From contig PNKH01000019.1 in NCBI GenBank assembly GCA_013822345.1, positions 1-64,000 on the forward strand: a stretch of DNA of 64,000 bases, given 5' to 3'. Numbering within the stretch: the stretch's first letter is position 1; every line of letters begins with the position of its first letter. Origin of the DNA: Isosphaera sp. Its GTDB lineage: Bacteria; Planctomycetota; Planctomycetia; Gemmatales; Gemmataceae. A program made the translations under genes and the position numbers. Of this stretch, positions 1-7,681 are shown in pieces. The notes under the pieces were generated by a model, which saw nothing but the letters and a program-made list of their open reading frames with translations, was not told the origin of the DNA and searched no databases.

Positions 1-61
1 GGCTACACTCGGTCGCCGCTCCGCGGCTGCATGCTTGGAGCCCCGGTAGGGGCGACCGACG

Positions 62-95
62 GTAGCCGGGGGTGGAGCGCAGCGCAACCCCCGGC
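62..95. repeat. GTAG-headed palindromic repeat upstream of glgA
   Basis: The head GTAG is followed by a hairpin with 9-bp arms GCCGGGGGT and ACCCCCGGC around a 13-nt loop. This is the architecture of REP elements, though the stem sequence differs from the main GTAG family later in the window. It lies about 110 bp before the glycogen synthase start. No gene is visible in the first 200 bases. Confidence 0.6.
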
Positions 96-137
96 GGGCG
101 ACGACGAACACCCCGGCGGGCCGCGGTGCGGTTGGCC

Positions 138-166
138 TGTCATTCGCACCCCCCTCACCCTATAGT
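138..166 (+). promoter_or_regulatory. candidate promoter of glgA
   Basis: TATAGT matches the -10 consensus at five of six positions and stands 38 bp before the GTG start. The hexamer 17 bp upstream, TGTCAT, is only a loose -35. AT-rich hexamers are rare in this GC-rich sequence, which gives the -10 some weight, but the assignment is inference. Confidence 0.3.
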
Positions 167-203
167 TCGCTGACGGGATACCGGGTGATGCGGGGGGTCT
201 GCC

Positions 204-1712
204 GTGGCCGGGTTGCGGGTGCTCTTGGCGGCGAGCGAGGTGGCCGGGTTCGCCAAGACCGGCGGGCTGGCCGACGTGGCCGCCGCCCTGCCGCGGGCCC
301 TCGCCCGCCGCGGCCACCCGACCGCCGTCGCCATGCCGTACTACTCGGCCGTCCGCCGGGCCGGGGTGCCGGTCGAGGGGACCGGGATCGTCCTGCCGGT
401 GCCGATGGGGACCCGCGTCCTGGCCTGCCGGGTCCACCGGTCCCGCCTCCCGGGCACCGACGTGCCGGTCTACCTGATCGAGCACCAGCCGTTCTTCGAG
501 CGCGACGACCCGGCGGCCGGCCGCGGGCTGTACCAGCAGACGATGGGCGGGGGGTACAAGTCGGACTACCCGGACAACGCCGAGCGGTTCGTGTTCTTCA
601 GCCGGGCGGTGCTGGAGTTGGTCCCGCACCTCGGGTTCACCCCGGACGTGCTCCACGCGAACGACTGGCAGACCGGCCTGGTCCCGGTGTTCCTGGCCGA
701 GGCGTACCGGGCCAAGGGCGGGTACCAGAAGACGCGGTCGGTGTTCACCATCCACAACATCGCCTACCAGGGGATGTTCGGGCGGGACGTGCTGGGCATG
801 ACCGGGCTGCCCGGCTACCTGTTCAACCACGCCCAGCTCGAGTTCTACGGGCACTTCAACTTCCTGAAGGCGGGGGTCGTGTACGCCGACGCGGTGAACA
901 CGGTCAGCCCGACCTACGCCCGGGAGATCCGGACGGCGGCGTTCGGGTGCGGGCTGGAGGGACTGCTCGGGGGGTTGGGCGGGAAGCTGTCGGGGATCGT
1001 GAACGGGTGCGACTACGACCACTGGGACCCGGCCCGCGACCGGTTCCTGGCGGCGCCGTACACGGCCGAGACGGTGTTCGAGAACAAGCCGGTGTGCAAG
1101 GCGGACCTGCAGCGGCGGTTCGGCCTGCCGGAGGACCCGTCGGCCCCGGTGCTGGGGATGATCGCCCGGCTGGTGAGCCAGAAGGGGATCGACCTCGTGA
1201 TGAGCGCCGCCCCGGGGTTCCTGGACCTGGGGTGCCAGGTGGTGGTGCTCGGGGACGGGGACCGGGAGTTCCACGACCAGCTGCGGGCGTTCCGGGATAA
1301 GCACCCGGACCGGGTCGGGCTGCACCTCGGGTTCGACGAGGGGATCGCGCACCGGATCGAGGCGGGGGCGGACCTGTTCCTGATGCCGAGCCGGTACGAG
1401 CCGTGCGGGCTGAACCAGCTGTACAGCCTGCGGTACGGGACCCCGCCGGTGGTGCGGACGACGGGCGGGCTGGCGGACACGGTGGTGAACGCGACGGAGG
1501 AGAACCTGGCGGCCGGGACGGCGACCGGGTTCGCGTTCGGGGACTACACGGCGAGCGCCCTGTACGAGACGGTGCGGTGGGCGCTGACGCTGTACCGGGA
1601 GCGGCCGGACGACTTCCGGCAGGTGGTGCTGACGGCGATGGCGCAGGACTGGAGCTGGGACCGCAGCGCCGCCGCGTACGAGGCGCTGTACCGGAAGGTG
1701 ACGGGGGCGTGA
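204..1712 (+). CDS. glgA: Glycogen synthase (ADP-glucose, GT5 family)
   Basis: This enzyme transfers glucose from ADP-glucose to the non-reducing end of alpha-1,4-glucan in cytoplasmic glycogen synthesis. The N-terminal glucosyl-donor loop FAKTGGLADV begins at residue 16, and the C-terminal half has the GT-B features ARLVSQKG, PSRYEPCGLNQ and RTTGGLADTV. The length of 502 aa is normal for GlgA. The GTG start is chosen because the protein then begins directly with the first Rossmann strand (AGLRVLLAASEV), and a G-rich stretch about 8 bases upstream can serve as ribosome binding site. No other glycogen gene is adjacent. The next gene follows after about 50 bp with its own promoter. Confidence 0.95.
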   Translation: MAGLRVLLAASEVAGFAKTGGLADVAAALPRALARRGHPTAVAMPYYSAVRRAGVPVEGTGIVLPVPMGTRVLACRVHRSRLPGTDVPVYLIEHQPFFERDDPAAGRGLYQQTMGGGYKSDYPDNAERFVFFSRAVLELVPHLGFTPDVLHANDWQTGLVPVFLAEAYRAKGGYQKTRSVFTIHNIAYQGMFGRDVLGMTGLPGYLFNHAQLEFYGHFNFLKAGVVYADAVNTVSPTYAREIRTAAFGCGLEGLLGGLGGKLSGIVNGCDYDHWDPARDRFLAAPYTAETVFENKPVCKADLQRRFGLPEDPSAPVLGMIARLVSQKGIDLVMSAAPGFLDLGCQVVVLGDGDREFHDQLRAFRDKHPDRVGLHLGFDEGIAHRIEAGADLFLMPSRYEPCGLNQLYSLRYGTPPVVRTTGGLADTVVNATEENLAAGTATGFAFGDYTASALYETVRWALTLYRERPDDFRQVVLTAMAQDWSWDRSAAAYEALYRKVTGA

Positions 1713-1728
1713 GCGCGAACCTTCGGCG

Positions 1729-1757
1729 TTGACAGTATGTCAGATCCGGCATATCGT
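1729..1757 (+). promoter_or_regulatory. Sigma70-type promoter of the toxin-antitoxin pair
   Basis: A perfect -35 TTGACA and a -10-like TATCGT (four of six consensus bases) are separated by 17 bp, just after the glgA stop. Transcription would begin within a few bases of the toxin ATG, so the mRNA may be leaderless or nearly so. No ribosome binding site is visible before that ATG, which fits this reading. Confidence 0.55.
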
Positions 1758-1764
1758 GGGGCAT

Positions 1765-2109
1765 ATGGCGAACGGCCGAAAACCACTCGTTTGGTTACAC
1801 GGCGAGGTGAAGTCGCCGCCGTTCTCGAAGGAAGCTCGGATCGAGGCCGGGACACTGCTCCGGCGGTTGCAGGAGGGTGAGTCGCTCGGGATGCCGCACT
1901 CCCGGCCGATGCCGGGCATCGGTAAGCGGTGTCACGAGTTGCGGGTGCGGGACGAGAACCGAAACTGGCGGATCGTGTACAGGCTGGATGACGACGCGAT
2001 TGTTATCGCCGACGTGTTCGCCAAGACGGCTCAGCAGACGCCGCAGAAAGTCATAAAGGTCTGTCAGCGCCGGCTCGCGAAGTACGACGAAGCGGCCGGG
2101 GAGATTTAA
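1765..2109 (+). CDS. HigB/RelE-type toxin (phage Gp49-like family)
   Basis: The 114-aa basic protein resembles the Gp49/HigB-2 branch of RelE-fold toxins, which are usually ribosome-dependent mRNA interferases. Visible family features are the compact central strand motif RNWRIVYRLDDDAIVIADVF and the following helix with TPQKVI and CQRRLAKY. The internal ATG (MANGRKPLVWL) is preferred over an upstream ATG at 1729, because that codon overlaps the -35 hexamer and would add an atypical leader. The antitoxin begins 3 bp after the stop, in the toxin-first order typical of higBA. Base composition is visibly less GC-rich than the neighbours, which suggests acquisition by transfer. Activity is inferred from the family. 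Confidence 0.85.
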   Translation: MANGRKPLVWLHGEVKSPPFSKEARIEAGTLLRRLQEGESLGMPHSRPMPGIGKRCHELRVRDENRNWRIVYRLDDDAIVIADVFAKTAQQTPQKVIKVCQRRLAKYDEAAGEI

Positions 2110-2112
2110 GCT

Positions 2113-2517
2113 ATGGACGCGACCAAGCGGAAGAAGCTCGAAGCCGCCGGGTTCCGGGTGGGTGACGCCGAAGACTTCCTCGGCCTGACGCCGGAGGAGC
2201 GCGAGTTCGTCGACCTGCGGGTGAAGCTCAGCCGCCTCATCCGGCTCATGCGTGAGAAACTGAAGCTGACGCAGAAGGAACTCGCGACAAGGATCAAGTC
2301 GAGCCAGTCCCGGGTGGCGAAACTGGAGGGCGGGGCCGGCGACGTGTCGCTCGACCTGATGTTCCGGGGGTTGTTTGCGGTCGGAGGGAAGCTCGCGGAC
2401 ATGATCGGCACTGGCAAGCGGAAGAAGACGGCTCGCGGCAAGGCGGTGGGAACGTCGGCGAAACGAACTCCCGGTGCGAGAGAAGTCGTGAGCGAGGTCC
2501 TCATTGAAGAGGTATGA
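2113..2517 (+). CDS. HigA-like antitoxin with Xre-type HTH
   Basis: The 134-aa protein has a helix-turn-helix of the Xre/Cro type around residues 46-90: KLTQKELATRIKSSQSRVAKLE, followed by the DVSLDLMFRGLFAVGGKL helix. This is the usual DNA-binding module of HigA antitoxins. It should neutralise the toxin encoded just upstream and repress the shared promoter. The C-terminus is a basic, low-complexity tail of about 35 residues ending in VLIEEV. The gene converges on the ABC ATPase gene with 12 bp between the stops. Confidence 0.85.
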   Translation: MDATKRKKLEAAGFRVGDAEDFLGLTPEEREFVDLRVKLSRLIRLMREKLKLTQKELATRIKSSQSRVAKLEGGAGDVSLDLMFRGLFAVGGKLADMIGTGKRKKTARGKAVGTSAKRTPGAREVVSEVLIEEV

Positions 2518-2529
2518 TCCGGCGCCTGA

Positions 2530-3930
2530 CTACACCACCTCCGCGACTTCCCCGCGGTCCAGCCGCAGCGTCCGCGTCACCGACCGCGGCAACTCCGCCG
2601 GGTCGTGCGTCACGAACAGCAGCGTCTGGTCGGCGCCCAACTCGCGGTCGAGGTACGCCCGGCACGCCTCCACCCGGCCCGCGTCCAGCGACTGGAACGG
2701 CTCGTCCAGGATCACCAGCGGCGGCCGCTTCACCAGCGCCCGGGCCAACAGCACCAGCCGCTGTTCGCCGGTCGAGAGGTGGCGGAACGGCCGGCCGTGC
2801 AGGTGACTGATCCCGAAGGCGCCGAAGAGTTCGCGTACCCGGGCGTCCTGTTCGGGCGACGTCGGCCGGTCGGTGACGCCGTCGGCGAACCCGGTCGCGG
2901 TGGCCCGGTCGGCGGTCAGCGACTCGGTGAAGTACAGGTGGAACTCCGGCGACACCAGCCCGACGTTCCGCTTCACGTCCCAGACCGTTTCCCCGGTCCC
3001 GCGGCGCCGGCCGAACAGGCGGATGTCGTTCGCGTACGCCTGCGGGTGGTCGCCGCACAAGAGGCTCAGGAGCGTCGTCTTCCCGGACCCGTTCGGCCCG
3101 ACGACCGCCCACCGCTCGCCCGCCCGGACCGTCCACGACACGTCGTCGAGGATGGCGCGGCCGGCGTGGCGGACGGTCACGCCGCGCAGCTCGGCGACGG
3201 GGTCGGGGCGAACCGCGACCGTCAGGGAGCGGGTGTCTTCCCCCCCTGACACCCGCTCCCTGACGGTCGCGGTTCGCCCGGCGAGGTCGAGCACGTCCGT
3301 CACCCACCCCGGGACCGCGTCCGCCCGGCAGATCAGCACCAGCCGCTTCCCTTCCCGGACCAGTTCCCCGAGTAGCGCCGCCAGGTCCGCCCGGCCGGCC
3401 GCGTCCAGCCCGACGAACGGGTCGTCCAGCACCAGCAGTTCCGGGCCGGCGAGCAGGGCGCGGGCGAGCCGGGCCCGCCGCGTCTGCCCGTTCGACAGCG
3501 TCATGAACGGCTGGGAAAGTTGCTCGCGGACGCCGAGCCGGTCGGCGACCGCGGCGACATCGCCGGCCGTCCCGGCGCGGAGGAACTGTTCGAGTGACAG
3601 CGGGCTGTCAGCGTCGGCGAACTCGAACCGCTGCTGGTAGTAGTGGCCGGCGTAGGAGAACAGCCGCGACTCCTCCCGGAACGCGACGTGGGCGACCGCC
3701 TGCGACGGGTAGTCGGCCCCGACCCGGGCGAGGAGCGGCCACCGGACGGCCCCGGCGGTCGGGCGGAGCTTGCCGAGGACGAGTTCGGCGAGCGTCGTCT
3801 TGCCGGACCCGGTCGGCCCGACCACCGCCCACGCCTGGCCGTCGCGGACGGTCCACGTCAGCCCGGCGAAGACGCCGTGCTCGCCGCGCACGACGGCCAC
3901 CTCATCGAGTTCCACCACGGCGTCGGTCAC
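2530..3930 (-). CDS. Duplicated ABC ATPase, ModF-like
   Basis: One 466-aa chain carries two ABC nucleotide-binding domains. Domain 1 has Walker A GPTGSGKTT near residue 38, the signature-like LSNGQTRRARLA and Walker B LLVLDDPF. Domain 2 has Walker A GPNGSGKTT near residue 277, LSTGEQRLVLLA and LVILDEPF. No membrane segment is present. Soluble tandem proteins of this type include ModF, annotated in molybdate transport, but no mod genes are near and the substrate is unknown. The GTG start overlaps the hemC stop by 4 bp (GTGA). A palindromic repeat is translated in frame as the linker between the domains, at about residues 217-242. Confidence 0.85.
   Translation of the reverse strand: MTDAVVELDEVAVVRGEHGVFAGLTWTVRDGQAWAVVGPTGSGKTTLAELVLGKLRPTAGAVRWPLLARVGADYPSQAVAHVAFREESRLFSYAGHYYQQRFEFADADSPLSLEQFLRAGTAGDVAAVADRLGVREQLSQPFMTLSNGQTRRARLARALLAGPELLVLDDPFVGLDAAGRADLAALLGELVREGKRLVLICRADAVPGWVTDVLDLAGRTATVRERVSGGEDTRSLTVAVRPDPVAELRGVTVRHAGRAILDDVSWTVRAGERWAVVGPNGSGKTTLLSLLCGDHPQAYANDIRLFGRRRGTGETVWDVKRNVGLVSPEFHLYFTESLTADRATATGFADGVTDRPTSPEQDARVRELFGAFGISHLHGRPFRHLSTGEQRLVLLARALVKRPPLVILDEPFQSLDAGRVEACRAYLDRELGADQTLLFVTHDPAELPRSVTRTLRLDRGEVAEVV
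3206..3279. repeat. Palindromic repeat, family C, inside the ABC ATPase gene
   Basis: Perfect 32-bp inverted arms beginning GGGCGAACCGCGACCGTC enclose a 10-nt C-rich loop. The same arm recurs near 11.0, 28.9 and 43.9 kb. Here it lies wholly inside a coding sequence without breaking the frame, and encodes a linker containing TATVRERVS and DTRSLTVAVRP. Those peptides match both arms read in one frame, so the linker is repeat-derived. Confidence 0.95.
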
Positions 3931-4853
3931 GGCGCCGGCCCGGGGTCGAGTAACTCGACGGCCCCCTCGGCGACCAGCATCGCGGCCAGCTCCTGCCCGA
4001 CCGCCAGCGGGGCGTCGGCCGGGCCGGCGTGCGTCGCCACCACCCGCCGCCGGCCGTCCCCCGACAGCACCGCCCCGCGGACCGTCAGCACCCCGTCGGC
4101 GACCTTCGAGGTCGTTCCGATCGGCACCAGGCACCCGCCGCCGAGGGCGTACAGCATCGCCCGCTCGGCCGACACCCGGGCGAACGTCGCCGGGTCGCGC
4201 AGCTCCTCCACGAGGTGCTTCGTCTCCTCGTCGGCGGCCCGACACTCCAGCCCGATCGCCCCCTGGCCGACCGCCGGCAGCATCCACGACGGGTCGAGCA
4301 CCTCCGTGATCCGGTCCTGCAGCCCGAGCCGGATCAGCCCCGCTTCCGCCAGGATGATCGCGTCGAGCCCCTGCTCGTCGAGCTTCCGCAGCCGGGTGTC
4401 GACGTTCCCGCGGAGGTCGATGAGCCGCAGGTCGCGGCGGCGGTTCAGCACCTGCGCCCGCCGCCGCAGGCTGCTCGTCCCGACCACCGCCCCGTCCGGC
4501 AGGTCGTCGAACCGGCGGTGCTTCGACGACACGAACGCGTCGCCGGTCGGGCCGCGCGGCGGGACGGCGACCAGTTCCAGCTCCGGCTCCGGGATCGTCG
4601 GCAGGTCTTTGAGGCTGTGGACGGCGACGTCCGCCCGGTTGGCGAGCAAGGCGTTCTGGATCGCCTTGGTGAACACCCCGAACCCGCCCATCGCGGACAG
4701 GGCCGACGCCTGGTCGCGGTCGCCGTCCGTCTCGATCCGGACGAGTGCGACGGCCCGCGGGGCGGCGACCGGGCGGAGGCGGTCGGCGACGTGGTTCGCC
4801 TGCCACAGGGCGAGGGGGCTGCCGCGGGTGCCGAGTCGGAGGGGGGTGTTCAT
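3927..4853 (-). CDS. hemC: Hydroxymethylbilane synthase (porphobilinogen deaminase)
   Basis: HemC polymerises four porphobilinogen molecules into hydroxymethylbilane in haem synthesis. The N-terminus LRLGTRGSPLALWQA is the family hallmark. VHSLKDLPT, GTSSLRRRAQ, LRGNVDTRL and VGQGAIGLECR mark the active-site loops. Cys241 in ALGGGCLVPIG is the residue that carries the dipyrromethane cofactor. The length of 308 aa is normal. The start ATG overlaps the stop of the HIT gene (ATGA) and the stop overlaps the ABC ATPase start (GTGA), so the three are translationally coupled. No other haem gene is visible in the window. Confidence 0.97.
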   Translation of the reverse strand: MNTPLRLGTRGSPLALWQANHVADRLRPVAAPRAVALVRIETDGDRDQASALSAMGGFGVFTKAIQNALLANRADVAVHSLKDLPTIPEPELELVAVPPRGPTGDAFVSSKHRRFDDLPDGAVVGTSSLRRRAQVLNRRRDLRLIDLRGNVDTRLRKLDEQGLDAIILAEAGLIRLGLQDRITEVLDPSWMLPAVGQGAIGLECRAADEETKHLVEELRDPATFARVSAERAMLYALGGGCLVPIGTTSKVADGVLTVRGAVLSGDGRRRVVATHAGPADAPLAVGQELAAMLVAEGAVELLDPGPAP

Positions 4854-5332
4854 GGGGCGGTCGGTGCCCCGTTCGCGGTGAGCCAGTCGCGGAGGCGGGT
4901 CCGGGCCTCGGCGACCGGGACGGTGCCGGCGGTGAGCCGGGCCTTCTCGGCCGGGTCGGCGTCGGCCCGGTCGAGGGCGAACCAGACCGGGCGGAGGCGG
5001 TCCGGGTCGGCGGCGGCCCGCGGGAACAGGTGCCAGTGCAGGTGCGGGACGAGGTTGCCGAGGAGTTCGTAGTTCAGCTTGTGCGGGCGGAAGCACGCCT
5101 CGACGGCGGCCGCGAGCAGCGCCATCTCGTCGAGGAACGCGGCCCGGGCCGGCCCGAGCTGGGACAGCTCGGTGGCGTGGTCGCGGGCCATGAGGACGCA
5201 GTACCCGGTGTAGAACTGCCACGGCCCGAGGTGGGCGACGGAGTGGGGGAAGTGCCAGACGAGGTCGGGCCGGTCGGCGGCGGTGAGGTCGGCGACGGCC
5301 CGGCACATCGGGCAGGCGGGGTCGTGCGTCAT
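4850..5332 (-). CDS. HIT-family hydrolase
   Basis: The 160-aa protein has the histidine-triad signature HLHWHLFPR near residues 95-103, which in this family hydrolyses nucleotidyl or phosphoramidate bonds through the middle histidine. The N-terminal CPMC pair is common in HIT proteins that bind zinc. The substrate cannot be told from sequence. The gene is coupled to hemC by a 4-bp overlap. The start is the ATG giving MTHDPACPMC, about 47 bp after the upstream gene. Confidence 0.88.
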   Translation of the reverse strand: MTHDPACPMCRAVADLTAADRPDLVWHFPHSVAHLGPWQFYTGYCVLMARDHATELSQLGPARAAFLDEMALLAAAVEACFRPHKLNYELLGNLVPHLHWHLFPRAAADPDRLRPVWFALDRADADPAEKARLTAGTVPVAEARTRLRDWLTANGAPTAP

Positions 5333-5379
5333 CCGGTCAGGGTAGCCGGGGCGCAGGGAGCGGAAAGCCCCGGGCGCCG

Positions 5380-6273
5380 TCAGTCCGCCCACCGGACGAT
5401 GCGCGGCTCCTCGGCGACGGTCACCCGCGGGGCGGCGTCCCCCTCGATCCGCATCGCCTCCAGCTCGCCGGCCAGGCGGCGGACGATCACCTCTCTCGCC
5501 TCGACCTCCCGGGCCAAGTTCTCCAGGTCGTCCCGGAACAGCTTCCACCTCACGACCTCCTCCATGAGGTGGTTGAACGTCGCCTCATACGTATTGATCT
5601 TTCCGGCGATTCGGTCACAATCCGCCGGGTTGCCCCGGGCGGCCCTGAGCTCATCCCGGAGGACGGCGAGCTTGGCGGCGACGGATTCCCGTTGCGCCTC
5701 CCGCAACGTGACCATGAAGTTGACGGAGACGACGTAGGGGCACTTCGCGTTGACCGCGTCCAGCCGGTCCTGCAGCTCCTTCAGCCCCGCCTGTGCCTCC
5801 GGGTACTCCTTCTCGAGCTTGGCCCGCCGATCCCGTCGCGGGGCGTTGTCCCGGGCGTGCGACGCGGCCCGGTACGCCCGGTCCACCGCCCCGAGGAGGG
5901 TCAAATACTCGTCCGCCTTGTAGCCCCGGATCGAAACGCTGAACAACCCGGAGGTGCCCTGCACATCGACCTTCAAGCGGCCGGCCAGCCAATCGACGGC
6001 GCCGTCCGCCGGGACGACCGAAAGGCCCCGGACGGCCGGGTCCGCGAGGGCCGCTTCGAGCGTCCGGCGGTCCGTGACCAGGGCCGCCTGCACCCGCTTG
6101 TAGTCGGACAGCGAGGGGCGCGGGGCGGAGAAGCAGCCGTGCTCGGACGCGGCGTGGTACACGACGACCGCCTTCGGCCCGCCGATCCAGCCGGCCGAGC
6201 GGCCCAGACCGACGGCTAGCCCGGCGCCCGCCAGCACAACGCCGACGACATGCCCGGTCGGGATCCGCGCCAT
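5380..6273 (-). CDS. Membrane-anchored coiled-coil protein, shorter paralogue
   Basis: The function is unknown. The 297-aa protein has one N-terminal membrane segment (GHVVGVVLAGAGLAVGL), then a globular part containing KAVVVYHAASEHG, then a charged coiled coil from about residue 130 to 260. It ends in APRVTVAEEPRIV. The next gene upstream shares this plan and the tail motif, so the two are tandem paralogues. The topology recalls polysaccharide chain-length regulators (Wzz-like) or the periplasmic half of an envelope complex, but no diagnostic Wzz motif is seen. Unlike the paralogue it lacks a C-terminal membrane segment. Confidence 0.8.
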   Translation of the reverse strand: MARIPTGHVVGVVLAGAGLAVGLGRSAGWIGGPKAVVVYHAASEHGCFSAPRPSLSDYKRVQAALVTDRRTLEAALADPAVRGLSVVPADGAVDWLAGRLKVDVQGTSGLFSVSIRGYKADEYLTLLGAVDRAYRAASHARDNAPRRDRRAKLEKEYPEAQAGLKELQDRLDAVNAKCPYVVSVNFMVTLREAQRESVAAKLAVLRDELRAARGNPADCDRIAGKINTYEATFNHLMEEVVRWKLFRDDLENLAREVEAREVIVRRLAGELEAMRIEGDAAPRVTVAEEPRIVRWAD

Positions 6274-6295
6274 GGCTGCTCTCCCGGAGGATGGT

Positions 6296-7531
6296 TCACG
6301 ACACGCCGCCGGAATAGTCCGTCGCCGGGGCGGGCGCCGGCCGGGCCGCCCCGCGGGACGACCGCACCGCCGCGGCCGCGCCGAGGAACCCGCCGACCAG
6401 GCCGCACAGCCCGACACCGACCCACGCCCACCACCCCGGGCCGGCCGCCGCGGCCTGGGTCCGCAGCTCGTCGGCCACCACCCGCTGCGGGGTCGGGTCC
6501 TGACCCCGGGCCGTCCGCAGGATGAACGGCTCCTCGGCGACGGTCACCCGGGGGGCGGCGTTCCCCTCGACCCGCATCGTCTCCAGCTCCCCGTACAGCC
6601 GCGCGGAGAGCTGTTCCCGGGACGCGATCTCCTTCTGCAGGGTCTCCAGGTCGATCTTGTACCGGTTCCGCTGGTCCAGCTCCCGCTCGACGTCCTCGAT
6701 CTTCTTCGCCGCCTTCCGGGACTCCGCGACGAGTCGGTCGAACTCCTCCTGGGCCGGGTCCACCTGGACCGGCTTGGGGTCGCGGCCCAGGGTGGCGAGC
6801 CACGACGCCCCGACGAACGCCGCCACCGCCGGCCGGCGGGCCAGGTCGCGCGCCTGGGCCTTTGCGGCGTCGAGGGCGGTCTTGGCGGCGGCCAGGTCGT
6901 CCCGGGCGGCGCTCAGCTTGGCGATGGCGGCCTCCAGCCCGGCCTGCCGGAACTTGTCCATCAGGGCCAGGACGTCGGCGTTCTTCGACCCGAGCTGGCG
7001 GGCGATCGCGTCGATCCGGTCGTTGAAGTCCTTGACCTCGGCCCGGGCGGCGTTGTGCTCCCGCTCCAGCCTGGACCGCCGCTCCAGTTGGCGGGCGTTG
7101 TCCCGCTGGTAGGAGGCGTCCCGGTACGCCCGGTCCACCGCCCCCAGCAGTTCCAGCAACTCGGCCGGCTCGGCCCCCTCGATCGTGACGGAGAAGAACT
7201 CGGACGTGCCGCGCGGGTCGACGGTCAGGCGGTCGCGGAGCCACTCGATCGGGTCGTCCGCCGGGACGATTCCCAGGCCCTTCACCTTCGGGTCCTTGAG
7301 CACCTCGGCCAGGGTCCGGCGGCTCGTCACCAGGGCCGCCTGGATCTCCTTGTACGCGGGGAGCGGAGCGCCCCCGCCGCCGCCCAGGATGGTGGGCTGC
7401 TCGGTCGCGACGTGGTACACCACGACCGCCCTCGGCTTCGCCGCCAGTCCCGTCGCGTGCACCAGGCCGGCGGCCAGCCCGGCCCCCAGAACCACGACAC
7501 CCGCCGCCACTCCGGCCGTGAGCCTCGTCAT
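6296..7531 (-). CDS. Membrane protein with periplasmic coiled coil, longer paralogue
   Basis: This 411-aa protein has an N-terminal membrane segment (TAGVAAGVVVLGAGLAAGL), a domain with RAVVVYHVATEQPTI, and long coiled-coil helices rich in Ala, Arg and Glu. The APRVTVAEEPFIL motif near residue 345 is followed by a second membrane segment (WAWVGVGLCGLVGGFLGAA) and a short Pro/Ala tail. Both ends are therefore membrane-anchored, with the coil outside, as in Wzz-type proteins. It lies 22 bp upstream of its shorter paralogue and downstream of a TPM-domain gene. The three may act together in the envelope, but this is inference from context. Confidence 0.8.
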   Translation of the reverse strand: MTRLTAGVAAGVVVLGAGLAAGLVHATGLAAKPRAVVVYHVATEQPTILGGGGGAPLPAYKEIQAALVTSRRTLAEVLKDPKVKGLGIVPADDPIEWLRDRLTVDPRGTSEFFSVTIEGAEPAELLELLGAVDRAYRDASYQRDNARQLERRSRLEREHNAARAEVKDFNDRIDAIARQLGSKNADVLALMDKFRQAGLEAAIAKLSAARDDLAAAKTALDAAKAQARDLARRPAVAAFVGASWLATLGRDPKPVQVDPAQEEFDRLVAESRKAAKKIEDVERELDQRNRYKIDLETLQKEIASREQLSARLYGELETMRVEGNAAPRVTVAEEPFILRTARGQDPTPQRVVADELRTQAAAAGPGWWAWVGVGLCGLVGGFLGAAAAVRSSRGAARPAPAPATDYSGGVS

Positions 7532-7681
7532 GGGCGTCCCCTCGATGGTGACCGCGGTCGAGGTTTGCACCGCAAACTTCGACCACACGATACCACGTCG
7601 CCGGGCCCGATTCAACACCCGGGAACGGAACGGCCCACCCGATCCCGGGTGGGCCGTGCGTCGCCGCCGCTCGGGCGGGGG

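Noticed and set aside
3-1352. Long open frames opposite glgA and opposite many other genes
   Set aside because: Their translations are dominated by Arg, Pro, Gly and Val, lack known motifs, and lie wholly opposite well-supported genes. In a genome of this GC content such frames are expected shadows.
2530-4806. A 758-residue version of the ABC ATPase
   Set aside because: The first 290 residues are a shadow of hemC in another frame. The GTG at 3928-3930 that overlaps the hemC stop begins the real domain.
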